NCBI GenBank assembly: GCA_030680835.1
Contig: JAUXUD010000017.1
Location: forward strand, 1 to 32,639
Length of the DNA: 32,639 bases
DNA from: Bacteroidota bacterium
GTDB taxonomy: Bacteria > Bacteroidota > Bacteroidia > UKL13-3
Reading direction: 5' to 3'
Position numbers and translations under genes: made by a program. The notes under the pieces were generated by a model that saw nothing but the letters and a program-made list of their open reading frames with translations, was not told the origin of the DNA and did not search any database. Shown piece by piece: positions 24,060-31,512 of the stretch (positions are counted from its first letter, which is position 1; each line of letters starts with the position of its first letter).

Positions 24060-25145
24060 ATGAAAATTCGTATAATACTTGGATTGCTAATCTGCATCAA
24101 TATTTGGGTTGAACCGATTACAGCCTGGCCCGGAAAATCCAAAAAGCCTAAGAAAGTGGTCTTTTTAATTGGAGATGGAATGGGTTTGACTCAGATTACA
24201 GGAGCCATGGCAAATTATAAAGGACGCAATGCATTTGAGCGATTTAAAATTATCGGGTTCAGCAAAACCGCTTCTTCTGATAATTATGTTACCGACAGCG
24301 GGGCAGGGGCCACTGTTTTTTCAATCGGTAAAAAAACTTTTAATGGAGCCATTGGGGTGGATAGTGCAAGGGGAGAAAAAGAGGGCTTATTTGAAAAATT
24401 AAAGACAAAAAGATGGGGTACCGGGGTAGTAGCAACTTCTTCTGTAACCCATGCTACACCAGCTTCATTTTACGCACATGTAAGTTCCAGGCAATCTCAA
24501 GATGAAATTGCAGAATTTTTGATAACCGATAATTGTGATATTGCAATAGGAGGGGGAAAGCAGTTTTTTACCAGCCGCAAAGACAAACGCAATTTATTTA
24601 AAGAGCTTCACGAAAAAGGTTTTACCACCATTGCCGATACCGTTTTAAAAACCGTAGATGCAAAAAAACTGATTTATACGCTGGCCGATAATGGCATGAA
24701 AACCATGCAGGATGGAAGGGGAGAATATTTATTAAATGCAACCCTTTTGGCTCAGCAAAATCTTCAAAAATATTATGGAAATTATTTTTTGATGGTGGAA
24801 GGCTCGCAAATTGACTGGGGTGGACACGACAATAATTTTGAATACATGAAAGCCGAGCTCCTGGATTTTAACCAGGTGATTAATGAAGTACTGGATGCAG
24901 CGATTAAGGATGGAAATACCTTGGTTATCGTTACAGCAGATCATGAATGCGGAGGTTTAAGCCTGCTTGAAAATAAGGATAATAAATTAACATTCAAACC
25001 CCATTTTGCTTCTGAAGGTCATAGTGGCGTAATGGTTCCTGTTTTTGCATACGGACCCGGTGCGGAGCAGTTTGCTGGTATTTATGATAACACAGCCATC
25101 TATTATAAACTCCTTAAATTATTAAGTTTAAATGAAAAGCTATGA
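24060..25145 (+). CDS. Alkaline phosphatase (PhoA superfamily)
   Basis: A 361-aa exported metallophosphatase with signal peptide (IILGLLICINIW, then a probable cleavage near ITAW). It has the metal-binding IGDGMG (D39), nucleophile region VTDSGAGAT with Ser80 (family form DSAAGAT, so Ala to Gly just after Ser), THATPASFYAH, EGSQIDWGGHDN, TADHECGG and EGHSG with the remaining metal ligands. It hydrolyses phosphate monoesters in the periplasm; phosphate starvation control is usual but I see no Pho box. The last 14 nt overlap the next gene. Confidence 0.94.
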   Translation: MKIRIILGLLICINIWVEPITAWPGKSKKPKKVVFLIGDGMGLTQITGAMANYKGRNAFERFKIIGFSKTASSDNYVTDSGAGATVFSIGKKTFNGAIGVDSARGEKEGLFEKLKTKRWGTGVVATSSVTHATPASFYAHVSSRQSQDEIAEFLITDNCDIAIGGGKQFFTSRKDKRNLFKELHEKGFTTIADTVLKTVDAKKLIYTLADNGMKTMQDGRGEYLLNATLLAQQNLQKYYGNYFLMVEGSQIDWGGHDNNFEYMKAELLDFNQVINEVLDAAIKDGNTLVIVTADHECGGLSLLENKDNKLTFKPHFASEGHSGVMVPVFAYGPGAEQFAGIYDNTAIYYKLLKLLSLNEKL

Positions 25146-25383
25146 AACGTATATTTGGGCAGGTAGTTTAATAGTTGCAGGCATATTAATCGTTTACCTG
25201 ATACTACCTAAATTATTTAAAAATTACCAAACCGAAAAAGGCATAAAACTATTAATTTTTTATGCCATGATGGGATATCTCTCTTATGATTTTTACCTAA
25301 AAGAAAAGTATTTATATATTCTGTTTTTTGCCATAGGAGCAGCAGTATTCACCTATTTAGTTGTTATCGCTAAAAGGAAGTAG
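25132..25383 (+). CDS. Small membrane protein of unknown function
   Basis: An 83-aa protein with about three hydrophobic segments (SLIVAGILIVYLILP, LLIFYAMMGYLSYDF, YILFFAIGAAVFTYLVVIA) and a basic C-terminus (KRK). It starts 14 nt inside the phosphatase gene in another frame, so it is translationally coupled. Its stop TAG is the end of the first GAAGTAG heptamer. No family is recognised; the context suggests an envelope partner of the phosphatase. Confidence 0.65.
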   Translation: MKSYETYIWAGSLIVAGILIVYLILPKLFKNYQTEKGIKLLIFYAMMGYLSYDFYLKEKYLYILFFAIGAAVFTYLVVIAKRK

Positions 25384-25439
25384 GAAGTAGAAAATAGGAA
25401 GTATGAATTAAGAGTTAAGAATTAAGAGTTAAGAAGTAC
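25377..25439 (+). repeat. Heptamer array with six motifs in phase (nine units)
   Basis: Units: GAAGTAG (two), AAAATAG, GAAGTAT, GAATTAA, GAGTTAA, GAATTAA, GAGTTAA, GAAGTAC. The first includes the stop codon of the 83-aa protein. All fit (G/A)ANNTAN. Confidence 0.97.
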
Positions 25440-25450
25440 CTAAAATTTAT

Positions 25451-25492
25451 TTACATCGTACATCGTAATTCGTACATCGTAATTCGTAAATT
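25451..25492 (-). repeat. Heptamer array on the GH25 side (six units)
   Basis: Plus-strand units TTACATC, GTACATC, GTAATTC, GTACATC, GTAATTC, GTAAATT. On the minus strand, one rotation, GAATTAC and GATGTAC. It lies 5 nt after the GH25 stop, in its sense. Confidence 0.95.
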
Positions 25493-25496
25493 CTCT

Positions 25497-26273
25497 TTAC
25501 TTTTTACACAACTTCAGCAGTTCATTGAAGTTGCCTTTGAATACGTTAAAATCAACACCACCGCGAATTCCTTTAACCCTTCCGCTTTCATTGTGTTGCC
25601 AGAAATTCCATCTGGTGGTTAAGCGGTTTAAATCGTCGGTAGCATAATGGGCAATCCATAAAGGATATTTGTTAAACTCTTTGCCACTAAAATAATGCCG
25701 GTAAAAGGAGTAATTGGTATAGAGAATGGGAGTAACCCCATAATGTTTTTCAGCCATTTCAAGCCAGCGTTTTACATTTTTCTTCAAACGGGCCGGAGGG
25801 CAGCTACCTTTTATTTCAACATCTAAAACGGGGGGCAAATCTTCTTTTATCAGTGTTACGGCACTCTTAAAAAGTCTGAATTGTTCATCTGCCGTTAAAT
25901 GGGGTCGAAAGAAGTGGTAGGCTCCTCTGAGCAGATTATTGTCGGATGCCTTTTTCCAGTTTTCCTGGAACATCACATCCTTAATTGTTTTGCCTTCGGT
26001 AGCCTTCATAAATATAAAACTAATCCCGATATCATTGGAAGTATGTTCGCTCACCGATTCCCAGTTAATTTTACCCTGATGTTTGGAAACATCGATGCCG
26101 TGCACTTCATAATCCGGAGGAAGCCAGATGCCAAATCCGGGAAAATTAATTTTATAAGATTTTTTTGATGAGGAGTTCTTCGCCTTAATGGGCGCGTACG
26201 ACACGATGGCAACAGCCAGCAAAGCCACCACTGCTAATGTAATACCGCTTATTAAAACATTTTTAGCCTTCAT
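25497..26273 (-). CDS. GH25 lysozyme-like glycoside hydrolase
   Basis: A 258-aa envelope protein of the GH25 muramidase family, cleaving MurNAc-GlcNAc bonds of peptidoglycan. An N-terminal membrane anchor (ITLAVVALLAVAIVSY) is followed by the GH25 barrel: GIDVSKHQG with D61, FIFMKATEG, GAYHFFRP, and the catalytic PVLDVE pair D151 and E153. The barrel is near full length. Self-cell-wall remodelling is likelier than predation. Converges with the 83-aa gene; heptamer arrays fill the gap. Confidence 0.93.
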   Translation of the reverse strand: MKAKNVLISGITLAVVALLAVAIVSYAPIKAKNSSSKKSYKINFPGFGIWLPPDYEVHGIDVSKHQGKINWESVSEHTSNDIGISFIFMKATEGKTIKDVMFQENWKKASDNNLLRGAYHFFRPHLTADEQFRLFKSAVTLIKEDLPPVLDVEIKGSCPPARLKKNVKRWLEMAEKHYGVTPILYTNYSFYRHYFSGKEFNKYPLWIAHYATDDLNRLTTRWNFWQHNESGRVKGIRGGVDFNVFKGNFNELLKLCKK

Positions 26274-26294
26274 TAAAATCTGGATTAGTCTTTA

Positions 26295-26302
26295 CAAAGT
26301 TA
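26295..26302 (-). promoter_or_regulatory. -7 element for the GH25 gene
   Basis: Minus-strand TAACTTTG (TAnnTTTG), 21 nt upstream of the start. Confidence 0.45.
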
Positions 26303-26467
26303 GCGCAATTATAAAAAATGTTTATAAAATGTGCATCACTAATGTTGAAAATAATGTGTAAAGTAGATTTTTTTGGACAAATGGCTCTGGTATTTATCTA
26401 ACTACAACGCAGTTAGACTAAGATTTGTTATTTTAAAAAGTTTATTTTTTTACAAGGTCGGTTTTTT

Positions 26468-26475
26468 TATATTTG
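26468..26475 (+). promoter_or_regulatory. Promoter of the tRNA-Met locus
   Basis: TATATTTG (TAnnTTTG) with T-rich DNA upstream, 13 nt before the pseudo-tRNA. Transcription would run through the pseudo-tRNA into the intact tRNA. Confidence 0.5.
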
Positions 26476-26488
26476 CAGCCCTTTAAAT

Positions 26489-26580
26489 GGCGGGGTAGCT
26501 CTCCCGATAGCTATCGGGATGGTTAGAGCACAGGATTCATATCCGTCGGTTGACGGACGACAGTTCAACCCTATATGAAA
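26489..26580 (+). pseudogene. Degenerate tRNA-Met copy with a palindrome in the D-loop
   Basis: Bases 26489-26501 equal the first 13 of the intact tRNA. The palindrome TCCCGATAGCTATCGGGA (26502-26519) then stands in place of the D-loop AGT, and 26520-26541 again match the intact tRNA through the CAT anticodon. After that come a hairpin TCCGTC-GGTT-GACGGA (26542-26557) and a weak T-arm remnant (GACAGTTCAACCC). The 3' acceptor strand is lost, so no mature tRNA is expected. TTCATAT (26536) and ATATGAA (26573) also form an inverted pair. Confidence 0.8.
26502..26519. repeat. Palindromic repeat, copy 6
   Basis: Perfect TCCCGATAGCTATCGGGA inside the D-loop of the pseudo-tRNA. Confidence 0.92.
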
Positions 26581-26591
26581 TTTGAAATAAT

Positions 26592-26665
26592 GGCGGGGTA
26601 GCTCAGTTGGTTAGAGCACAGGATTCATAACCCTGAGGTCGGCAGTTCGATCCTGCTCCCCGCTA
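26592..26665 (+). tRNA. tRNA-Met (anticodon CAU)
   Basis: A 74-nt cloverleaf: acceptor GGCGGGG with CCCCGCT (first pair G-U), D-arm GCTC/GAGC, anticodon loop TTCATAA, T-arm GGCAG/CTGCT with loop TTCGATC, discriminator A, no CCA encoded. The first pair is not the C-A mismatch of bacterial initiators, so an elongator Met or a lysidine-modified Ile2 tRNA. The anticodon stem CAGGA/CCCTG has an A-C mismatch next to the loop. Elongator Met is favoured. Confidence 0.9.
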
Positions 26666-26673
26666 CGAGCAGA

Positions 26674-26726
26674 AGAAAGAGAAACAGAAAGAGTAGGATC
26701 CTCTTTCTCTTTCTGTTTCTCTTTCT
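26674..26726 (+). terminator. 20-bp perfect hairpin after tRNA-Met
   Basis: The 20-nt arm at 26674-26693 (all purine except one C) is an exact reverse complement of 26707-26726, with a 13-nt loop. The right side shows 6-bp periodicity (CTCTTT, CTCTTT, CTGTTT, CTCTTT). Only A follows it on the plus strand, so a classical U-tract terminator is not certain; position favours ending the tRNA transcript. Confidence 0.55.
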
Positions 26727-26998
26727 AAAAAGTTTCAATAGTTTGATAAATTCAAACCAGGTACAATAGATTATTGGTTAATCACCCCCTCTCACACTCA
26801 CACTAAGAATTTTCCGAACATACAGCATATCTTACCCAAATAAAATCCTATTTCCGGGATTTAGTTTCTCTCCCCCATTAACCCGGTAGTCCAGGCCTCA
26901 TGCAACTTTCCGTAAACTTCTTTTGACCTCCATAAAACCGTTTATCATATACCCGGATTTATATTGTAGTAAAGCGACCTACTTATCCGTTTTATGTG
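26727..26998. other. Spacer without a recognised gene
   Basis: The 369-base gap 26666-27034 holds the hairpin, the promoter at 26999, and otherwise only AT-rich and pyrimidine-rich DNA without heptamer arrays or a coding frame. An upstream control region for the aminopeptidase operon is possible. Confidence 0.4.
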
Positions 26999-27006
26999 TA
27001 AATTTG
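26999..27006 (+). promoter_or_regulatory. -7 element for the aminopeptidase operon
   Basis: TAAATTTG, exact TAnnTTTG, with TTG at 26974-26976 (22-bp spacer) and 28 nt to the ATG. Confidence 0.55.
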
Positions 27007-27034
27007 ATTGAACACCTATAAAAACTAGTTAACT

Positions 27035-28948
27035 ATGAGGATTATTTACACCCTTTGCCTGCTGGCGCTTTATTTCCCAACTCTTGCGCAAAATGATTGC
27101 GCTTACCTGAAAAGCGGACTGAATAAAAAAGCCGGAAGTATCTCTGCTGCTGATGTGGCCCTGATGAACAGGTATGATGTGCATTATTACAAAATAGATG
27201 TGGAGGCAAAGAACAACTCTGTTGCTATTAAAGGCAATGCAACCATGCATGCAAAAGTGTTACAGGATATTAAAGAAATCACCCTTGAATTGCATCCTTC
27301 CATGCTCATTGATTCGGTTATACTCAATGATAGCAGTGCAACATACAGCCGCTCGGGAAATATCCTGAGCATTCATGCCAATGATACATTAAGGGCCAAT
27401 ACTTTTTTCAGACTTGTAACGTATTATCAGGGCACTGCAACAAATGCTGGTGCAGGCGCAATGGGTAACGGATATAATACCCATGCTTCCAAAAAAGTAA
27501 GCTGGACACTGAGTGAGCCCTATTCGGCTTATGAGTGGTGGCCCTGTAAGCAGGTATTGAGTGATAAAGCGGATTCATCTGCGGTTTGGATTACCTGTGA
27601 TTCGGTGAACAAAGCAGGCTCCAATGGCTTGTTGCAAAATAAAGTGAACCTGCCCAATGGCAAAGTGAGATACGAATGGAAATCGCAATATCCCATATCC
27701 TATTATTTAATATCATTCACCGTTTGTCCGTATGAAGAATATAATTTATACGCACACCCCATAGGTGCCGATTCCATTTTGGTTCAAAATTATATTTATA
27801 AAGATGCGGCTCCCGAAGTAAAACAAGGACTTAATTATACCCCGGCACTTATTGAAAACTTTTCAAACAAAATTGGTTTATATCCTTTTAACAAAGAAAA
27901 GTATGGCCATTGTCAGGCCGAAATAGGCGGGGGCATGGAGCATCAAACCATGACCACGATGGGGGATTTTTCCTTTCGTGTCATTGCACATGAGTTGGGT
28001 CATCAGTGGTTTGGAGATTATGTAACCTGCGGAAGCTGGTCGGACATCTGGCTGAATGAAGGCTTCGCGAGTTATTGCGAATACATTTCCATAGAAGCTT
28101 TAATGCCCGCCTCAAAGGATTTTTGGCTCGCGGAGGCTATGAACATTGCCCAACAAGCTTCGGGTACAGTTCATGTAAATGATTCTTTTACCGTGAGTAC
28201 TGTTTTCGATTATGCATCGACCTATCGTAAAGGTGCCATTATACTTCACATGCTTCGTTATGAATTTAACAATGATTCTCTGTTTTTTGCAGGAATCAGA
28301 AATTACCTTCAGGCACATAAATTATCAACTGCCCTTGCTCCCGATTTTAGAAAAGTCATGGAACTTACATTGGGCAAAGACCTGAATTACTTTTTTGAAC
28401 AATGGTATTATAATCCGGGTTATCCGGTTTTTACCGGAAAATGGAATCAGCTTTATAACCGTAAAATTTTAATTAACCTCAAACAGGTACCTACTATAGG
28501 AACCAGCATTTTTAAAACTTCACTGGATATTAAATTTATTTGTCAGGGAGGTGATACGATAATCAGAATTTGGATAGATTCTGCATCCAGTACAAAAGAA
28601 ATTGATGTAGGTTCCAAAACCGTAATATCCCTTCGTTTAGATCCCAAAAATAATATTCTCAATGAGGTTATTAGTCTGGCTAAAAATCCGGCTATGGAAT
28701 TTGTTGATGGAATACTGATTGATGAAGAACTGATGGTTTATCCCAATCCTGCCAATGACTATTTAAAATTTATACATGCCGAAAATTGTGAGGTTGAGGT
28801 ATACAATCTTGCAGGGGTGAAAATGATAGCAGATAGACTGGGAGCAAGCAAAACAGAGATTAATCTGGATGGATTAGATCCGGGAATTTATGTGGTGAAG
28901 CTATCAAAAAGCGGTAGCAGCCGTTACGTTAAATTTATTAAACAGTAA
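27035..28948 (+). CDS. M1-family metallo-aminopeptidase with T9SS sorting domain
   Basis: A 637-aa secreted zinc peptidase. Signal peptide LCLLALYFPTLAQ, M1 N-terminal beta domain, exopeptidase motif G299-G300-M301-E302-H303 (family form GAMEN), zinc site H319-E-L-G-H323 with E342 in NEGFAS, and a Tyr in DYASTYRKGAIILHML that may act in catalysis. The C-terminal about 70 residues (MVYPNPANDYLKF to YVVKLSKSGSSRYVKFIKQ) form a type A T9SS sorting domain, so the enzyme is exported across the outer membrane by the gliding-type system and cleaved or anchored. It removes N-terminal residues from peptides. Confidence 0.95.
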   Translation: MRIIYTLCLLALYFPTLAQNDCAYLKSGLNKKAGSISAADVALMNRYDVHYYKIDVEAKNNSVAIKGNATMHAKVLQDIKEITLELHPSMLIDSVILNDSSATYSRSGNILSIHANDTLRANTFFRLVTYYQGTATNAGAGAMGNGYNTHASKKVSWTLSEPYSAYEWWPCKQVLSDKADSSAVWITCDSVNKAGSNGLLQNKVNLPNGKVRYEWKSQYPISYYLISFTVCPYEEYNLYAHPIGADSILVQNYIYKDAAPEVKQGLNYTPALIENFSNKIGLYPFNKEKYGHCQAEIGGGMEHQTMTTMGDFSFRVIAHELGHQWFGDYVTCGSWSDIWLNEGFASYCEYISIEALMPASKDFWLAEAMNIAQQASGTVHVNDSFTVSTVFDYASTYRKGAIILHMLRYEFNNDSLFFAGIRNYLQAHKLSTALAPDFRKVMELTLGKDLNYFFEQWYYNPGYPVFTGKWNQLYNRKILINLKQVPTIGTSIFKTSLDIKFICQGGDTIIRIWIDSASSTKEIDVGSKTVISLRLDPKNNILNEVISLAKNPAMEFVDGILIDEELMVYPNPANDYLKFIHAENCEVEVYNLAGVKMIADRLGASKTEINLDGLDPGIYVVKLSKSGSSRYVKFIKQ

Positions 28949-28966
28949 ATCGAAAAGTAAACCGAT

Positions 28967-30499
28967 ATGAAGAAATTAATAATCATCGTTGGCATGTTTG
29001 TTTGTATGGTTTCAAACAGACTCTTTGCGCAAATTCCCGGGAATCTCGATTCAAGCTTTGGGGTTGCAGGTAAAGTAATCAATGTATTTCCTGATAAATG
29101 CGAAGAGCTATCCATTATATCCCAGAAGATGTTAGGCAATGGGATGTTCCTTACGCTTGTAGAAACCTATCAGTTAACCCCTGATAATGATTATATCAGT
29201 ACCTGTTATCTTCTGCGTATGCAGGCAGATGGAAGTATGGATTTAAATTTTGGACAGGGTGGAAAAACAATCCTTTCGTTTGGTGTCAGAACATTATTGT
29301 TGCAAAAAGATGGTAAGATTCTTCTATTAGGAAATAATGGAGATGAAATTGTAGTTTCACGGTATTCAGCAGATGGTGCAATTGACCAAGCTTATGGTTT
29401 AGCTGGTATCGAATATACGGGCATCTTTTCTTTTTTGAGAGCAGCTCAATTACAGGAAGACGGGAAGATATTGATTGGAGCGGCTGTGATGGGAAATACC
29501 AAATTACTATTGGGACGTTTGATGGCAGATGGAAGTCGAGATTTTTCTTTTGGAGAGGATGGAATCAAACTAATTGATTTTAGTGAAAACAACCAATCGG
29601 AATGGATTAGTGGAATAAACGTTTTACCCGACTCAAGGATTTTGCTTACTGGAATAAGTTATCAGAACAATATTTATTATACCATCCTGCTGAGGTTGAA
29701 ACCCGATGGGCAAGCTGATTCCACATTCAGCTCCGATGGCAAACACCTGGTACCCTTTTCGATTTTTTTTAACAATAAAACCATTTTACATGCTGATGGA
29801 AAAATAACCATTGGTGGAATTTATTATTATAACAATTATGCAAACACCGGGTTTATAGTGACACGATATTTAACAAACGGAAATGCCGACAGCAGCTTTG
29901 GTATAAATGGAATCCGTACAGGCAATGCAGGAGGCTCTAAAGATTTCATGGGTGATTTTATGATTCAAACGGATGGGAAGATTGTTGCTGTAGGAAACTC
30001 ATCCGGGAAATTTGCACTGTTACGTTTTAGCTCCAATGGAAATCCCGACAATACGTTTAGCGGTGATGGAAAACAAACTACTGCTTTTGGTTCATACCAG
30101 AGCAATGCGAATAAAGTATATCAGCTTAATGATGGAAAGATCCTGTTAACCGGTACTGTGCAAATAAATGACTCAACCTATGCCCTTGCCATGGCGCGGT
30201 ATCATTCCGGCATAAATGTATCGGTTCAGGAAATAAAACAACTAACTGAAGTAAAAGTATATCCCAATCCCGTTTTGAGTGAGCTTCATATAGAATATGC
30301 TTTATCGAAAAGTGAAATCATGAACATCAGTCTGTATGATTTAAATGGCAAGTGTGTTGAAACCCTGATGCAAAACGAATTCCATCATGCTGGTTTATAT
30401 CATGAAACTTTTGAGTTGGATGAAGAAATTCCGCATGGGATTTATATCCTCCGGATCACACAAGGTAACAATTATAAGAGTATAAGACTTGTAAAATAA
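28967..30499 (+). CDS. Delta-60 repeat protein with T9SS sorting domain
   Basis: A 510-aa exported protein. Signal peptide ends near RLFAQ. The body carries repeated LDSSFG-type units (LDSSFGVAGK, MDLNFGQGGK, RDFSFGEDGI, ADSTFSSDGK, ADSSFGINGI, PDNTFSGDGK), about 50-60 residues apart, the delta-60 repeat that folds as a beta-propeller-like domain. The C-terminus is a T9SS type A domain (VKVYPNPVLSELHI to GIYILRITQGNNYKSIRLVK). Eighteen bp after the aminopeptidase, likely same transcript. Surface binding role inferred. Confidence 0.9.
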   Translation: MKKLIIIVGMFVCMVSNRLFAQIPGNLDSSFGVAGKVINVFPDKCEELSIISQKMLGNGMFLTLVETYQLTPDNDYISTCYLLRMQADGSMDLNFGQGGKTILSFGVRTLLLQKDGKILLLGNNGDEIVVSRYSADGAIDQAYGLAGIEYTGIFSFLRAAQLQEDGKILIGAAVMGNTKLLLGRLMADGSRDFSFGEDGIKLIDFSENNQSEWISGINVLPDSRILLTGISYQNNIYYTILLRLKPDGQADSTFSSDGKHLVPFSIFFNNKTILHADGKITIGGIYYYNNYANTGFIVTRYLTNGNADSSFGINGIRTGNAGGSKDFMGDFMIQTDGKIVAVGNSSGKFALLRFSSNGNPDNTFSGDGKQTTAFGSYQSNANKVYQLNDGKILLTGTVQINDSTYALAMARYHSGINVSVQEIKQLTEVKVYPNPVLSELHIEYALSKSEIMNISLYDLNGKCVETLMQNEFHHAGLYHETFELDEEIPHGIYILRITQGNNYKSIRLVK

Positions 30500-30510
30500 G
30501 TGGTATTTGA

Positions 30511-31512
30511 TTAAGTTAAACACGCAACAATCCGTTTGCAGGCTTCAGCATCTCCAACGGTAATGCGGAGTGATTTTTCCTGACCGTAAATTTTCATGTC
30601 ACAGATAAGAATTCCCTGCGCAAAAAGTTTTCCATAAACTTGATGCTTTTCTGTTTCACTGTCAAACTGCAGGTAAACAAAATTTGCCTGGGTAGCCACG
30701 GTTGTATAATTTTTACTGAGTTCTTCAAAAAGATATTCTCTTTGAAGCGCATTTTCTTTTGAAGATTTTTGAATGAAGTTTTCATCATCCATTGCTGCAA
30801 TTGCTGCGTCAGCAGCCAGGTAATTCAATGAAAATGGAATCTGACCCTTATTCATTCTGACGGCAAATTTTTCTTCCATAATGGCATAACCAATGCGCAT
30901 TCCGGCCAGTCCATAAATTTTTGAAAACGAATGAATGATAATGATATTCGGATATTTTTTTTGAAGTGCCAGAGTATCCGGAAAAGAAGCATCCGTAACA
31001 TATTCGGCATAAGCTTCATCAACAGCCACAATAATATCGGAAGGAATTTTTTCCATAAAATTTTCCAACTCTGAATGTGTAATCAGGGTACCGGTTGGAT
31101 TGTTGGGATTGGCAATAAATATGAGACTGGTATTGAAATTGATAAAGGGAATCAGATTCTCAGGAACACATCGAAATTCAGTAAGCGGCGCAAAACTACA
31201 TTTGCGGTTATTCACAATGGATAACTGACCATAGGCAATAAAACTTTTTTCAAATGTGAGAACTTCCTGTTCCCTTCCAACAAAAGTTTGTATCAATCCG
31301 TCAATAATTCTTACTGAACCGGCACCCACAACAATATTATCAGGGTTTACGGAATATTTTTTTGCCAGTTTTTCCTTTAAGGCTATTGGGTTCACCTCAG
31401 GATATAAATACACATCTTTGTATTTGTTGAGAATGGCCTCCAATACGAGGGGTGAACAACCAAAGCAGTTTTCATTGGTTGAAAGCCGGAGAACTGTTTC
31501 AGATTGGTTCAT
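30511..31512 (-). CDS. HisC-like class I/II PLP aminotransferase
   Basis: The 333-aa enzyme has the histidinol-phosphate aminotransferase plan: STNENCFG at the N-terminus, NPNNPTG (N135-G141), DEAYAEY (D165) and the PLP lysine K198 in SFSKIYGLAGMRIGYA. It is a little short for HisC and the context has no other histidine genes. A role on another amino acid or phosphate-amine substrate, or threonine-phosphate decarboxylase-like, is open. Its ATG overlaps the FAD-subunit stop (ATGA), an operon sign. Convergent with the delta-60 gene, 11 bp apart. Confidence 0.82.
   Translation of the reverse strand: MNQSETVLRLSTNENCFGCSPLVLEAILNKYKDVYLYPEVNPIALKEKLAKKYSVNPDNIVVGAGSVRIIDGLIQTFVGREQEVLTFEKSFIAYGQLSIVNNRKCSFAPLTEFRCVPENLIPFINFNTSLIFIANPNNPTGTLITHSELENFMEKIPSDIIVAVDEAYAEYVTDASFPDTLALQKKYPNIIIIHSFSKIYGLAGMRIGYAIMEEKFAVRMNKGQIPFSLNYLAADAAIAAMDDENFIQKSSKENALQREYLFEELSKNYTTVATQANFVYLQFDSETEKHQVYGKLFAQGILICDMKIYGQEKSLRITVGDAEACKRIVACLT

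Noticed and set aside
26489-26580. Second functional tRNA-Met
   Set aside because: No 3' acceptor strand, disrupted D-loop, and the anticodon 3' stem is lost.
26461-26730. Insertion sequence or integrative element at the tRNA
   Set aside because: No transposase or integrase gene and no element-sized insert; only short palindrome and duplicate.
26727-26998. Riboswitch or small RNA before the aminopeptidase
   Set aside because: No recognised aptamer motif, and the promoter lies at the 3' end of the spacer.
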